Shown here: one piece after another, positions 37,265 through 45,612 of the stretch
Numbering within the stretch: the stretch's first letter is position 1
Layout of the letters: the number at the start of each line of letters is the position of its first letter
Origin: CAVSRC01 sp963730325
Lineage (GTDB): Bacteria > Pseudomonadota > Alphaproteobacteria > Rhizobiales > Kaistiaceae
Direction: 5' to 3'
Assembly: GCA_963730325.1 (NCBI GenBank)
Contig: CAVSRC010000005.1
Coordinates: forward strand, 124,001-188,000
DNA: 64,000 nt
Notes under the pieces: generated by a model
The model's input: the letters and a program-made list of their open reading frames with translations, nothing else
Database searches by the model: none
What the model was told of the DNA's origin: nothing
Made by a program: the position numbers and the translations under genes

Positions 37265-37280
37265 TGGCACAGAGCTTGAT
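37265..37280 (+). promoter_or_regulatory. Sigma-54-like promoter of glnK-amtB
   Basis: TTGGCACAGAGCTTGAT fits the -24/-12 pattern GG-N10-GC except that the final C is A. It lies 116-131 bp before the glnK start, in a 267-bp gap. Ammonium transporter and PII genes are usually activated by NtrC and sigma-54 when nitrogen is scarce, so the position and sequence support each other. I did not find a clear NtrC palindrome in the same gap. Confidence 0.55.
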
Positions 37281-37395
37281 TCCTTTTTCAGCGGTCAACG
37301 CCGTCGGCGGCGCCTTGCCGTCCGGCATGAACCGATTCACGCGGGCTCCGTGTGTTCCGTTGAGGCGGACCGCGGACTGAAACGGGAACCACGCC

Positions 37396-37734
37396 ATGAA
37401 GATCATTATGGCCATTATCAAGCCATTCAAGCTGGACGAAGTGCGCGATGCACTGACGGGGGTCGGCGTCCAGGGCCTCACCGTCACCGAGGTCAAGGGT
37501 TATGGCCGCCAGAAGGGTCATACGGAAATCTATCGCGGTGCCGAATATGCCGTGAGCTTCCTCCCCAAGCTCAAGATCGAGGTCGCTGTACCCCTCGACC
37601 AGGTGGACAAGGTGGTGGAGGCGATTTCGTCGGCCGCCAAGACCGGCCAGATCGGCGACGGCAAGATCTTTGTCTTCGCCCTCGACCACGTCGTGCGCAT
37701 CCGCACCGGCGAAACCGACGCCGACGCGTTGTAG
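37396..37734 (+). CDS. glnK: Nitrogen regulatory protein PII, GlnK
   Basis: GlnK is a trimeric PII protein that binds ATP, ADP and 2-oxoglutarate and, when deuridylylated, blocks AmtB. The 112-residue product has the KPFKLDEVRDALTGVGVQGLTVTEVKGYGRQKGHTE start, the T-loop IYRGAEYAVSFLPK with the uridylylation tyrosine (Tyr51 region), and the C-terminal DGKIFVFALDHVVRIRTGE signature. It lies 125 bp before amtB, the usual pairing. GlnK rather than GlnB is favoured by this linkage. Confidence 0.96.
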   Translation: MKIIMAIIKPFKLDEVRDALTGVGVQGLTVTEVKGYGRQKGHTEIYRGAEYAVSFLPKLKIEVAVPLDQVDKVVEAISSAAKTGQIGDGKIFVFALDHVVRIRTGETDADAL

Positions 37735-37859
37735 AGCGGCGAGCGGGGGCAAGAGCCGCAATGAACGCAATTCCCAAAGAGATCACGAACGGCCGGCCAG
37801 CCCGGCTTGGCGTTTTTTCCGATTTGTCCCGGATCGCGGGATCCGACAGGAGAAGCTCA

Positions 37860-39170
37860 ATGATGCACCGGATCAAGAACCCAGCACTGTTTGGCGCTGT
37901 GACGCTTCTGGCCATGGCCGGACCCGCGCTGGCGCAGGAGGAGGCACCACCGACCATCAACGCCGGTGATACCGCCTGGATGCTCACCTCCACCGCGCTC
38001 GTCCTGCTCATGACGATCCCCGGCCTGGCGCTCTTCTACGGCGGCATGGTGCGCAAGAAGAACGTCCTCGCCACGGTCATGCAGAGCTTCGCCATCACCT
38101 GCCTGATGACCGTGATCTGGATGGTCGTCGGCTACTCGCTGGCCTTCACGGACGGCGGCGGCGCCAACGCCTATGTCGGCGGCCTGTCGCGCTTCTTCCT
38201 GGCCGGCATGGGCGTCGACGCCGTTTCGGGCACCATTCCCGAGTCGGTCTTCATGATGTTCCAGATGACCTTCGCCATCATCACCCCGGCGCTCATCGCC
38301 GGCGCCTTCGCCGACCGCATGAAGTTCTCGGCGATGCTGTGGTTCATGGGCCTCTGGTCGATCTTCGTCTACGCCCCGATCGCCCACTGGGTATGGGGCG
38401 GCGGCTTCCTCGGCTCGCTCGGCGTTCTCGACTTCGCCGGCGGCACGGTCGTGCACATCAACGCTGGTGTTGCCGGTCTCGTCGCTGCGCTCGTGCTGGG
38501 CAAGCGCGTCGGCTTCGGCACCGACAACATGGCGCCGCACAACCTCGTCCTGTCGGTCATCGGCGCTTCGCTGCTGTGGGTCGGCTGGTTCGGCTTCAAC
38601 GCCGGTTCCGAGCTTGCCTCTGACGGCCGTGCCGGCATGGCCATGACGGTCACTCAGATCGCCACCGCCGGCGCTGCTCTGGCGTGGATGTTCACCGAGT
38701 GGGTGGTCCGCGGCAAGCCCAGCGTTCTCGGCATCACCTCCGGTGCGGTTGCCGGTCTGGTCGCCATCACCCCGGCGTCCGGCTGGGTCGATCCCACCGG
38801 CGGCCTGATCATCGGCATCGTCGCCGGCATCATCTGCGCATGGGCCGTGATGTGGCTGAAGGCCAAGCTCGGCTACGATGACTCCCTCGATGCCTTCGGC
38901 GTCCACGGCGTCGGCGGTTTCGTCGGTGCCATCCTCACCGGCGTCTTCGCGGTCTCCGCGGTTGGCGGCGAGGGCCATTCCGGCCTCATCGAAGGCAATG
39001 TCGGCCAGGTCTGGATCCAGTTCGAGGGCACCATTGCCACCATCGTCTGGTCCGGTGTCATCACCTTCATCATCCTCAAGGTGGTCGACGCGATCATTGG
39101 CCTGCGCGTCACCAAGGAGGTCGAGGTCGAAGGTCTCGACATCAATCTGCACGGCGAGGTCGTTCCGTAG
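37860..39170 (+). CDS. amtB: Ammonium transporter AmtB
   Basis: The 436-residue product is an 11-helix Amt channel with a cleaved signal peptide at the N-terminus (KNPALFGAVTLLAMAGPALAQ). It has GDTAWMLTSTALVLLMTIPGLALFYGGMVRKKN, the FADRMKFSAMLWFMGLWSIFVYAPIAHWVWGGGFL region and the twin-histidine segments (AGGTVVHINAGVAG and DAFGVHGVGGFVG) of the conducting pore. The start is the first of two adjacent ATGs at 37860, behind AGGAGAAG; the frame open to 37761 has no ribosome site of similar quality. GlnK upstream closes this channel after ammonium shock. Confidence 0.96.
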   Translation: MMHRIKNPALFGAVTLLAMAGPALAQEEAPPTINAGDTAWMLTSTALVLLMTIPGLALFYGGMVRKKNVLATVMQSFAITCLMTVIWMVVGYSLAFTDGGGANAYVGGLSRFFLAGMGVDAVSGTIPESVFMMFQMTFAIITPALIAGAFADRMKFSAMLWFMGLWSIFVYAPIAHWVWGGGFLGSLGVLDFAGGTVVHINAGVAGLVAALVLGKRVGFGTDNMAPHNLVLSVIGASLLWVGWFGFNAGSELASDGRAGMAMTVTQIATAGAALAWMFTEWVVRGKPSVLGITSGAVAGLVAITPASGWVDPTGGLIIGIVAGIICAWAVMWLKAKLGYDDSLDAFGVHGVGGFVGAILTGVFAVSAVGGEGHSGLIEGNVGQVWIQFEGTIATIVWSGVITFIILKVVDAIIGLRVTKEVEVEGLDINLHGEVVP

Positions 39171-39186
39171 TCTCGCCTTCCTCCCA

Positions 39187-39221
39187 GCCGCCGGGGCCGA
39201 AAAAGTCCCGGCTCCGGCGGC
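39187..39221 (+). terminator. Possible hairpin after amtB
   Basis: A GC-rich inverted repeat starts 17 bases after the amtB stop: GCCGCCGGGGCC pairs almost fully with GGCTCCGGCGGC around a short A-rich loop. No T run follows. A second inverted repeat (GCCCCGGC at 39244 and GCCGGGGC at 39266) lies just beyond. They may end or slow transcription before ftsK, but neither is a textbook terminator. Confidence 0.35.
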
Positions 39222-39355
39222 GAAATTCCCCAAGAATTCCAAGGCCCCGGCCGGGTATCCCCCGCGCCGGGGCTTGTGGTTAATGGCGGCTTTACCAAGG
39301 CCGGTTACGGTCGGTTGCTCTGGTTCTTGCCTTCCGCTCGTGTCCGGGATCCGCC

Positions 39356-41920
39356 ATGCGTGCCACTCGTTCGACCTCCATTCCGCTCTCCGGCGGCGGC
39401 GCCATCCGCCACGTCCTGCGCCGCAACGTCGGCGCCATGGCCGGTCTGGCGGTCCTCGCCCTGGCCGCGGTGATCGCCGCCAGTCTCGCCACCTGGACGG
39501 TCGACGACCCGAGCCTGAGCCACGCCACCGATCACACCATCCGCAACGTTCTCAGTTTTCCCGGCGCGATCATTTCCGATCTCCTGACCCAGCTCCTCGG
39601 GCTCGCCGCCTCGCTGGTGCTGCTGCCTCCGGTGGTCTGGGCCTGGCGCGCCGTCTTCGCCCTGCCGACCCGGCTCAAGCGGTGGAACGCGGTGAGCTGG
39701 ATCGCCGGCACGCTGATGGCGTCGCTGGCCCTCTCCACCCTGCCGGTTTCCCATAGCTGGCCGCTGCCGACCGGCCTCGGCGGGGCGCTCGGCGACCTGC
39801 TGCAGCGCATCCCGGCCTTCTTCATCGGCGCCACGCCCGCCGGCCTCAGTGCGCTGATCACCGGCGTGGTCGTCACCTCCGCCGCCTTCGTCGCCATGCT
39901 CCACGCCTGCGGCCTCATCGGTTCGCCCGAAGCCGAAGAGGATGAGGAAGCGGTTCCCGCCGTGCGCTCCGTCTCCCGCGTCGTTGCGGCTGAACCGGAG
40001 TTCGACGAGGAGCTCGACGACGACGATGACGTCGCCGCCATGATGGAGGAGGACTATGACGACGAAGACGACGACGAGCGTCCGACACGCCTCGCTCTGG
40101 TGATCGGCCTCGCCGCCCATCTGACGCTCCGCCTGATCGGGCTGATCCACCGCCTGTTCTTCCGCCGGCACGACGACGACGCCACCGGCTGGACGCCCGG
40201 CACCTATGACGACGCGCGGGTCGAGCCCCGTCTCGGCGGGCGCGACGACGACCTGTGGGCCGCCGGCAGCGACAGCGACAATGCGGTCGAAGAGGACGAT
40301 TTCGCCGAGCCGGTCGAAACCAACCGTGTCTCGGCGCCGGCACCGAGGCCCAAGACCGGCCGCCGGGCGGTGCGCGAGACCCGCAAGGCGACCGCCGGGC
40401 GCAGCGGCTTCGTCCTGCCGCCGATCGCCCTTCTCAGCCAGCCCAAGGTCGACAAGAAGGCCACGGTCAGCCAGGCCGCGCTGGAACAGAACGCCCGTCT
40501 TCTCGAAGGCGTTCTCGACGATTTCGGCGTCCGCGGCGAGATCGTCAACGTTCGTCCGGGCCCCGTGGTCACCCTCTACGAGCTGGAGCCGGCGCCGGGC
40601 ATCAAGTCGGCGCGCGTCATCGGCCTTGCCGACGACATCGCCCGCTCGATGAGCGCCATCTCCTGCCGCGTCGCCGTCATCCCCGGCAAGAACGCTATCG
40701 GCATCGAGCTGCCCAACGCCAAGCGCGAGACCGTCTATCTGCGCGAGCTGCTCGCCTCTGAGGATTTCGAGAACACCAAGGCGCGCATCGGTCTCTGTCT
40801 CGGCAAGACCATCGGCGGCGAGCCGGTGATCGTCGATCTCGCCCGCATGCCGCATCTGCTGGTTGCCGGCACCACCGGCTCGGGCAAGTCGGTGTCGATC
40901 AACACCATGATCCTGTCGCTGCTCTACCGGCTGACGCCGGACGAATGCCGCATGATCATGATCGACCCGAAGATGCTGGAGCTGTCCACCTATGACGGCA
41001 TCCCGCACCTGCTCACGCCCGTGGTCACCGATCCCAAGCAGGCGGTCGTCGCGCTCAAATGGACCGTGCGCGAGATGGAGGACCGCTACCGCAAGATGTC
41101 GAAGCTCGGCGTGCGCAACATCGACGGCTTCAACCTGCGCCTCGCCCAGGCCCGCTCCAAGCGCGAGACGCTGACCCGCACCGTGCAGACCGGCTTCGAC
41201 CCCGACACCGGCGAGGCGATCTACGAGCAGGAGGAGCTGTCGCTCGAGCCGATGCCCTTCATCGTCGTGGTCATCGACGAGATGGCCGACCTGATGATGG
41301 TCGCCGGCAAGGACATCGAGGGCACCGTCCAGCGTCTCGCCCAGATGGCCCGCGCCGCCGGCATCCACGTCATCATGGCCACCCAGCGTCCCTCGGTCGA
41401 CGTCATCACCGGCACCATCAAGGCCAACTTCCCGACCCGCATCTCCTTCCAGGTCACCTCCAAGATCGACAGCCGCACCATCCTCAACGAACAGGGCGCC
41501 GAACAGCTCCTCGGCCAGGGCGACATGCTCTACATGGCCGGCGGCGGCCGCATCCAGCGCGTCCACGGTCCCTTCGTCAGCGACCAGGAGGTCGAGGAGG
41601 TGGTCGCCCACCTGAAGGCGCAGGGCGAGCCCGAATACCTCCACGCCGTCACCATCGACGAGGACGACGACAGCGCCGCCATGGGTGGCGCCTCGGCTGC
41701 CGACGACGAATCGAACGACCTTTACGACCGCGCCGTTGCCATCGTGCTGCGCGACCGCAAGGCGTCGACCAGCTATGTCCAGCGGCGCCTGTCGATCGGC
41801 TACAACCGCGCCGCCTCGCTCATCGAGCGCATGGAGCAGGAAGGCGTCATCAGCTCCGCCAACCATGCCGGAAAGCGCGAAATCCTGGTTCCCGAAGGCG
41901 AGGAAGCGCTCTACAGATAG
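39356..41920 (+). CDS. ftsK: DNA translocase FtsK
   Basis: FtsK anchors at the division septum and pumps chromosome ends toward XerCD/dif. The 854-residue product has four N-terminal membrane helices, then a very acidic linker (EFDEELDDDDDVAA, EEDYDDEDDDE), one further hydrophobic stretch, and an alpha/beta motor with Walker A AGTTGSGKSVSIN, Walker B FIVVVIDEMADLMM and IMATQRPSVDVITG. The C-terminal gamma winged helix is complete (LYDRAVAIVLRDRKASTSYVQRRLSIGYNRAASLIERMEQEGVIS), which reads polarity motifs and activates XerD. Length is normal for alphaproteobacteria, which lack the long linker of Escherichia coli FtsK. Confidence 0.97.
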   Translation: MRATRSTSIPLSGGGAIRHVLRRNVGAMAGLAVLALAAVIAASLATWTVDDPSLSHATDHTIRNVLSFPGAIISDLLTQLLGLAASLVLLPPVVWAWRAVFALPTRLKRWNAVSWIAGTLMASLALSTLPVSHSWPLPTGLGGALGDLLQRIPAFFIGATPAGLSALITGVVVTSAAFVAMLHACGLIGSPEAEEDEEAVPAVRSVSRVVAAEPEFDEELDDDDDVAAMMEEDYDDEDDDERPTRLALVIGLAAHLTLRLIGLIHRLFFRRHDDDATGWTPGTYDDARVEPRLGGRDDDLWAAGSDSDNAVEEDDFAEPVETNRVSAPAPRPKTGRRAVRETRKATAGRSGFVLPPIALLSQPKVDKKATVSQAALEQNARLLEGVLDDFGVRGEIVNVRPGPVVTLYELEPAPGIKSARVIGLADDIARSMSAISCRVAVIPGKNAIGIELPNAKRETVYLRELLASEDFENTKARIGLCLGKTIGGEPVIVDLARMPHLLVAGTTGSGKSVSINTMILSLLYRLTPDECRMIMIDPKMLELSTYDGIPHLLTPVVTDPKQAVVALKWTVREMEDRYRKMSKLGVRNIDGFNLRLAQARSKRETLTRTVQTGFDPDTGEAIYEQEELSLEPMPFIVVVIDEMADLMMVAGKDIEGTVQRLAQMARAAGIHVIMATQRPSVDVITGTIKANFPTRISFQVTSKIDSRTILNEQGAEQLLGQGDMLYMAGGGRIQRVHGPFVSDQEVEEVVAHLKAQGEPEYLHAVTIDEDDDSAAMGGASAADDESNDLYDRAVAIVLRDRKASTSYVQRRLSIGYNRAASLIERMEQEGVISSANHAGKREILVPEGEEALYR

Positions 41921-42028
41921 GCATCGCCGGCCGCCGTGCGCCGCGAATTCGCCACACGCGACGGCTATCGCGCGGCCGAGTTGTTATGATCGGCCAGCGC
42001 CCGAATCGGCGCGGCCAGGGAGAACCGA

Positions 42029-42802
42029 TTGACCGCCACCACCGCGGCGAAACGACGGACAGGCGGCGGGACGTGCGCACGCCGTCTCGTCGCGATGCTG
42101 CTCTCCGTGTTGGTGCTTGCCGCGCTCGCCGAGACGGCGGCGGCGGCCAACGGCCAGATCCCGATGCCGCGGCTCCGGCCGGCCTACAAGGGCATGACCG
42201 CCGCGGCCAACCCGGCCAACACGGCCATCGCCCAGCCGCCCTTCAGGCCCAACCCGAACTCGCCCTTCACGGTCGCGCAGCAGCGCATGCTCGCCAACAT
42301 CAACGCCTATTTCAACAGCTTCCACATCATGGAGGGCCGCTTCATCCAGTTCGGCCCGAGCGGCGAGCAGTCGGAAGGCGTCTTCTTCCTGACCCGGCCG
42401 GGGCGCATCCGTTTTCACTACTCCCCGCCCTCCAAGCTGGATGTCGTCGCCGACGGCAGCTCGGTCGCCATCAAGGACGGCCGCACGCGCACCCAGGAAC
42501 TTTATCCGCTGTCCGCGACGCCGTTGCGCTACCTGCTCGCCGGGCATGTCGACCTGACCTCGCAGCGCATCGTCCAGTCCGTCCGCGAAGAGCCCGACCT
42601 GGTGTCGCTCACCATCGCCGATCGCTCCTCGGCCGCCACCGGCAAGCTGACCCTCATTTTCGACCGCAAGACCTATCAGCTGCGCCAGTGGGTGGTGACC
42701 GACGCCCAGGGCCTCAACACCTCCGTCGCCATCTACGACACGGCGACCGGAAAGCCCCAGAATCCCAACCTCTTCCGCATAACCCCCGGCAGCACCTTCT
42801 GA
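42029..42802 (+). CDS. lolA: Outer-membrane lipoprotein carrier protein LolA
   Basis: LolA shuttles lipoproteins across the periplasm. The product (257 residues from a TTG at 42029 preceded by AGGGAGA) has a signal peptide (LVAMLLSVLVLAALAETAAAA) and the LolA core INAYFNSFHIMEGRFIQFGPSGEQSEGVFFLTRPGRIRFHYSPPSKLDVVADGSSVAIKD, then LTLIFDRKTYQLRQWVVTDAQGLNTSVAIYD. It follows ftsK by about 108 bp, the classical ftsK-lolA arrangement. The Pro- and Asn-rich stretch just after the signal peptide is longer than in enterobacteria. Confidence 0.93.
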   Translation: MTATTAAKRRTGGGTCARRLVAMLLSVLVLAALAETAAAANGQIPMPRLRPAYKGMTAAANPANTAIAQPPFRPNPNSPFTVAQQRMLANINAYFNSFHIMEGRFIQFGPSGEQSEGVFFLTRPGRIRFHYSPPSKLDVVADGSSVAIKDGRTRTQELYPLSATPLRYLLAGHVDLTSQRIVQSVREEPDLVSLTIADRSSAATGKLTLIFDRKTYQLRQWVVTDAQGLNTSVAIYDTATGKPQNPNLFRITPGSTF

Positions 42803-42973
42803 ATTTCGGCCGGTCGGCCGCCCCCGCCGCCCCCTGCGGCCGGCTCTTGAAACCCCCGGGCCACACCCCACTTTTATCTCATGGCGGGTTGCTCATCATC
42901 GGTAGCGCCCCCCGTCTCGCCGAGAGCGGCCCGCTGGCACCGGGTTTCACCGGTGCCGCGCGAACAGCGCGGG

Positions 42974-43010
42974 AGCGCCCAGCCTCCCCCGGGGCTGGGC
43001 GCTTTCTTTT
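42974..43010 (+). terminator. Strong intrinsic terminator after lolA
   Basis: AGCGCCCAGCC (42974-42984) and GGCTGGGCGCT (42993-43003) form a perfect 11-pair stem with an eight-base loop, followed by TTCTTTT. It lies 172 bp after the lolA stop and 63 bp before xthA. It should end the ftsK-lolA transcript. The 270-bp gap around it holds no gene that I can see. Confidence 0.85.
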
Positions 43011-43072
43011 CAGGACGAACGGAAACGGCTAGTGTGCCGGCCATAATCCTGTCGCGCGTATTTCACCCTTAG

Positions 43073-43882
43073 ATGCCTCTCAGTATTGCCACCTGGAACA
43101 TCAATTCGGTTCGCCTGCGCATCGGCCTTGTCGGCGAGTTCCTCGACGCCCACACGCCCGACGTTCTCTGCCTGCAGGAAATCAAGTGCCCCGACGAGCG
43201 CTTCCCGCACGCCGCCTTTGAGCAGCGCGGCTACCGTCACCGCATCGTAAACGGCCAGAAGGGCTATCACGGCGTCGCCACGGTCTCGCGCCGTCCGTTC
43301 CTCGATTCCGGCGTCCGCAGCTTCTGCGGCAAGGACGATGCCCGCCACGCCGCCGTCACCATCGCCGATGGCGACGCGGCTATCGTCATTCACAATTTCT
43401 ATGTGCCCGCCGGCGGCGACGAGCCGGACCCGGCGGTCAACGAGAAGTTCGCCCACAAGCTCGCCTTCCTCGGCGAGATGAAGAGCTGGCTCACCGGCGC
43501 CGAAACCGACCGCCGCTCGATCCTGGTCGGCGACCTCAACGTCGCGCCCTACGAGAACGACGTGTGGTCGCATCGCCAACTGCTCAGGATCGTCAGCCAC
43601 ACGCCGGTCGAGACCGAAGGGCTGGAGGAGGTGCGCCGGGTCGGCGGCTGGGTCGATGCCATCCGCCGCTTCGTGCCCATGGAGGAGAAGGTCTACACCT
43701 GGTGGAGCTACCGCGCCGCCGACTGGCAGGTCTCCAACCGCGGACGGCGCCTCGACCACATCTGGGTAACGCCGCACCTCGCCGATCGTCTGGAGAGCAC
43801 CGAGATCCTGCGCAGCGCGCGGGGCTGGACGCGGCCCTCCGATCACGTTCCCGTGATCGCCCGCCTCGCCCCGGCCAGCTGA
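43073..43882 (+). CDS. xthA: Exodeoxyribonuclease III
   Basis: XthA is an AP endonuclease and 3'-5' exonuclease of base-excision repair. The 269-residue product begins LSIATWNINSVRLR, has the metal ligand LCLQEIKCPDE, the catalytic YHGVATVSR and LVGDLNVAP motifs (the D-x-N pair), and the C-terminal WTRPSDHVPVIARL with the catalytic His. All key residues of the family are present. It starts 63 bp after a strong terminator. Its last ten codons are repeated at 44192-44221. Confidence 0.95.
   Translation: MPLSIATWNINSVRLRIGLVGEFLDAHTPDVLCLQEIKCPDERFPHAAFEQRGYRHRIVNGQKGYHGVATVSRRPFLDSGVRSFCGKDDARHAAVTIADGDAAIVIHNFYVPAGGDEPDPAVNEKFAHKLAFLGEMKSWLTGAETDRRSILVGDLNVAPYENDVWSHRQLLRIVSHTPVETEGLEEVRRVGGWVDAIRRFVPMEEKVYTWWSYRAADWQVSNRGRRLDHIWVTPHLADRLESTEILRSARGWTRPSDHVPVIARLAPAS
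43847..43876 (+). repeat. Duplicated 3' end of xthA, copy 1
   Basis: The 30 bases encoding the last residues of XthA (VPVIARLAPA) recur in the same orientation at 44192-44221 with two mismatches. The second copy codes for VPVIARFAPA and is also followed by a TGA stop. The two copies bracket the SemiSWEET gene. Confidence 0.85.
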
Positions 43883-43889
43883 CCGGTTT

Positions 43890-44183
43890 TCAGAGTCGAC
43901 AGTCGTCCACCAGAGCGACCGTCATCTCCTGGGTCTTCCGGGGCGTCTCCGCATCCCGGCCGCTTCTCAGCTTCACCGACAGAATGAAACCGGCAAGGGC
44001 GAACGTAACGCTATTGCCGAGCCAGATAGCGGGGGCGTCTCGCAAGACGCCATGGAAGATCCAGATGGCGGTGCCCGTCTCCAGCATGACCAGCGTGGCC
44101 AGGCTGAAATCGCGCGCGCTGCGGCTGCGCCAGGTCTTCACGACCTGCGGCAGGAACGACAGCGTCGCCAGCGTGCTGGCCAC
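43890..44183 (-). CDS. SemiSWEET/PQ-loop small transporter
   Basis: The 97-residue product has three predicted helices and the PQ-loop motif STLATLSFLPQVVKTWRSRSARDFSLATLV, followed by WLGNSVTFALAGFILSVKL, the pattern of bacterial SemiSWEETs, which dimerise to move sugars such as sucrose or glucose. The start is a GTG complementing 44181-44183 with no clear ribosome site. It is a few residues shorter at the N-terminus than usual, and the base just upstream is where the duplicated xthA tail begins. It may have lost its original start in that event. It lies in reverse orientation between xthA and the cNMP gene. Confidence 0.75.
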   Translation of the reverse strand: MASTLATLSFLPQVVKTWRSRSARDFSLATLVMLETGTAIWIFHGVLRDAPAIWLGNSVTFALAGFILSVKLRSGRDAETPRKTQEMTVALVDDCRL

Positions 44184-44191
44184 CGAGAGCC

Positions 44192-44221
44192 GTTCCGGTG
44201 ATCGCCCGCTTCGCCCCGGCC
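44192..44221 (+). repeat. Duplicated 3' end of xthA, copy 2
   Basis: This copy of the xthA tail sits between the start of the SemiSWEET gene and the stop of the cNMP-binding gene, where no xthA is present. It shows that xthA once ended here or that the small gene came in with a target duplication. It is a relic, not a gene. Confidence 0.85.
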
Positions 44222-44226
44222 TGACC

Positions 44227-44715
44227 TCAGGTTTCGGTCTGGCGCCGGCCCGCCGGGAACGGCTTGATGTCCTTGAGCGCCGCGCGCACCCGGCCGAGGT
44301 CGGAGACGGTGGCCAACAGCCGCTCCGCCATGGTTTCGCGCCACTTGACCGCCACCTGCGGATATTCGCTGAGCATTCTGAGGATCAGCTTGCGGTCGAG
44401 TTCCAGCACCTGGCTGGTCACCGTGGCGGTCGCCGTCGCCGGCCGCTTGGTCTCGATGAGCAGCGCCAGCTCGCCGATCAGCGCGCCCGCCTCGCAATTC
44501 GCCACCACCTTGCGCTTGGGCCCGACGGTCAGCCGGATGCCTCCGGCCGAGACGACATAGCCGGAGTTGGCGCGCGCGCCCTCGCGGAACAGCACCTGGT
44601 CCGCCGCCAGGTCGAGCCTGACCGCGCTGAACGCCAGCAGACGAATCTGCTCGGTCGGCAAATCGGCAAACAGCGGAACGCGTCTGAGAAGCGCGATGTC
44701 GCTGTCGAGGCTCAT
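44227..44715 (-). CDS. Cyclic nucleotide-binding domain protein without a DNA-binding domain
   Basis: The 162-residue product is a single cNMP-binding beta-barrel: LLRRVPLFADLPTEQIRLLAFSAVRLDLAADQVLFREG, a central GALIGELALLIETKRPATATA phosphate-binding cassette, and a C-helix. It lacks the helix-turn-helix of Crp/Fnr regulators, so it may bind cAMP, cGMP or a related ligand and act on a partner, or it may have lost ligand binding. It lies 30 bp after the response regulator on the same strand, so the two are likely expressed together. Its stop is a few bases from the duplicated xthA tail. Confidence 0.85.
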   Translation of the reverse strand: MSLDSDIALLRRVPLFADLPTEQIRLLAFSAVRLDLAADQVLFREGARANSGYVVSAGGIRLTVGPKRKVVANCEAGALIGELALLIETKRPATATATVTSQVLELDRKLILRMLSEYPQVAVKWRETMAERLLATVSDLGRVRAALKDIKPFPAGRRQTET

Positions 44716-44745
44716 TGGAGTGTCCGGTCGTCCTGCGCCATCCCG

Positions 44746-45429
44746 CTATGGGACCAGTTTGTAGCCGCCGGCTTCGGTCACCAACAGCTCCGCCTTGGAT
44801 GGATCGCGCTCGATCTTCTGGCGCAGGCGGTAGATGTGCGTTTCGAGCGTATGGGTGGTGACGCCCGAATTGTAGCCCCATACCTCGTGCAGCAGCACGT
44901 CGCGCGTGATGACCTTCTCGCCGGCGCGATAGAGGTATTTGAGGATTGCGGTCTCCTTTTCGGTCAGCCGCACCTTCTGGTTCCTGTCGTCGACCAGCAT
45001 CTTGGCGCTCGGCCGGAACGTGTAGCGGCCGATCGAGAAGATGGCGTCCTCGCTCTGGTCGTGCTGGCGAAGCTGGGCGCGGATGCGCGCCAGCAGCACG
45101 GCAAAGCGGAACGGCTTGGTGACGTAATCGTTGGCGCCGGCCTCCAGCCCGAGGATGGTATCCGATTCCGAATCCTGCCCGGTCAGCATGATGACCGGGG
45201 CGCGGAAGCCGCTCTTGCGCAGAAGCTTCACCGCCTCGCGCCCGTCCATGTCAGGCAGGCCGACATCCATGATCACCAGATCGAGCGGCTCCTGGCGGGC
45301 GCGCTGCACCCCCTTGGCGGCCGTTTCCGCCGGCACGATCTCGAATTCCTCATAGAGCGAGAGCTGCTCGACCAGGCTCTCGCGGAGCATGTCGTCATCG
45401 TCGACGACGAGGATTTTGCGGACGGGCAT
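44746..45429 (-). CDS. OmpR-family response regulator (CenR-like)
   Basis: The 227-residue product has a receiver domain (KILVVDDDDMLRESLVEQLSLYEEFEIV, phospho-acceptor Asp55 in LVIMDVGLPDMDG, then Lys in KPFRFAVLLARIR) and an OmpR winged helix with LTEKETAILKYLYRAGEKVITRDVLLHEVWGYNSGVTTHTLETHIYRLRQKIE. It resembles the alphaproteobacterial envelope regulator CenR, in particular at GLEAGANDYVTKPFRFAVLLARIRAQLRQH. No histidine kinase lies next to it. The start is the ATG complementing 45427-45429; a longer frame to 45474 is unlikely. It is followed by a cNMP-binding protein gene. Confidence 0.9.
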   Translation of the reverse strand: MPVRKILVVDDDDMLRESLVEQLSLYEEFEIVPAETAAKGVQRARQEPLDLVIMDVGLPDMDGREAVKLLRKSGFRAPVIMLTGQDSESDTILGLEAGANDYVTKPFRFAVLLARIRAQLRQHDQSEDAIFSIGRYTFRPSAKMLVDDRNQKVRLTEKETAILKYLYRAGEKVITRDVLLHEVWGYNSGVTTHTLETHIYRLRQKIERDPSKAELLVTEAGGYKLVP

Positions 45430-45612
45430 GGTCGGACTTTCGTTCGTCGCTCGGACCGGCACCAGCGCCGGCAATTGGCGGAAAACCCTTTGGAATCGGC
45501 GTCTGCTACGGTGTAGACCGCTTGCCCCCGGCCGCGCAAGTTGCCGGCGGCAAGCCGAAACGGGTCAGGACCTTGCCGAAGATGGCTGTTTTCCGCCCGT
45601 GAGGGCATCCGG

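Noticed and set aside
37761..37859. A longer N-terminus for AmtB starting at 37761
   Set aside because: The ATG at 37860 has a better ribosome site and is directly followed by a proper signal peptide; the extension would bury it.
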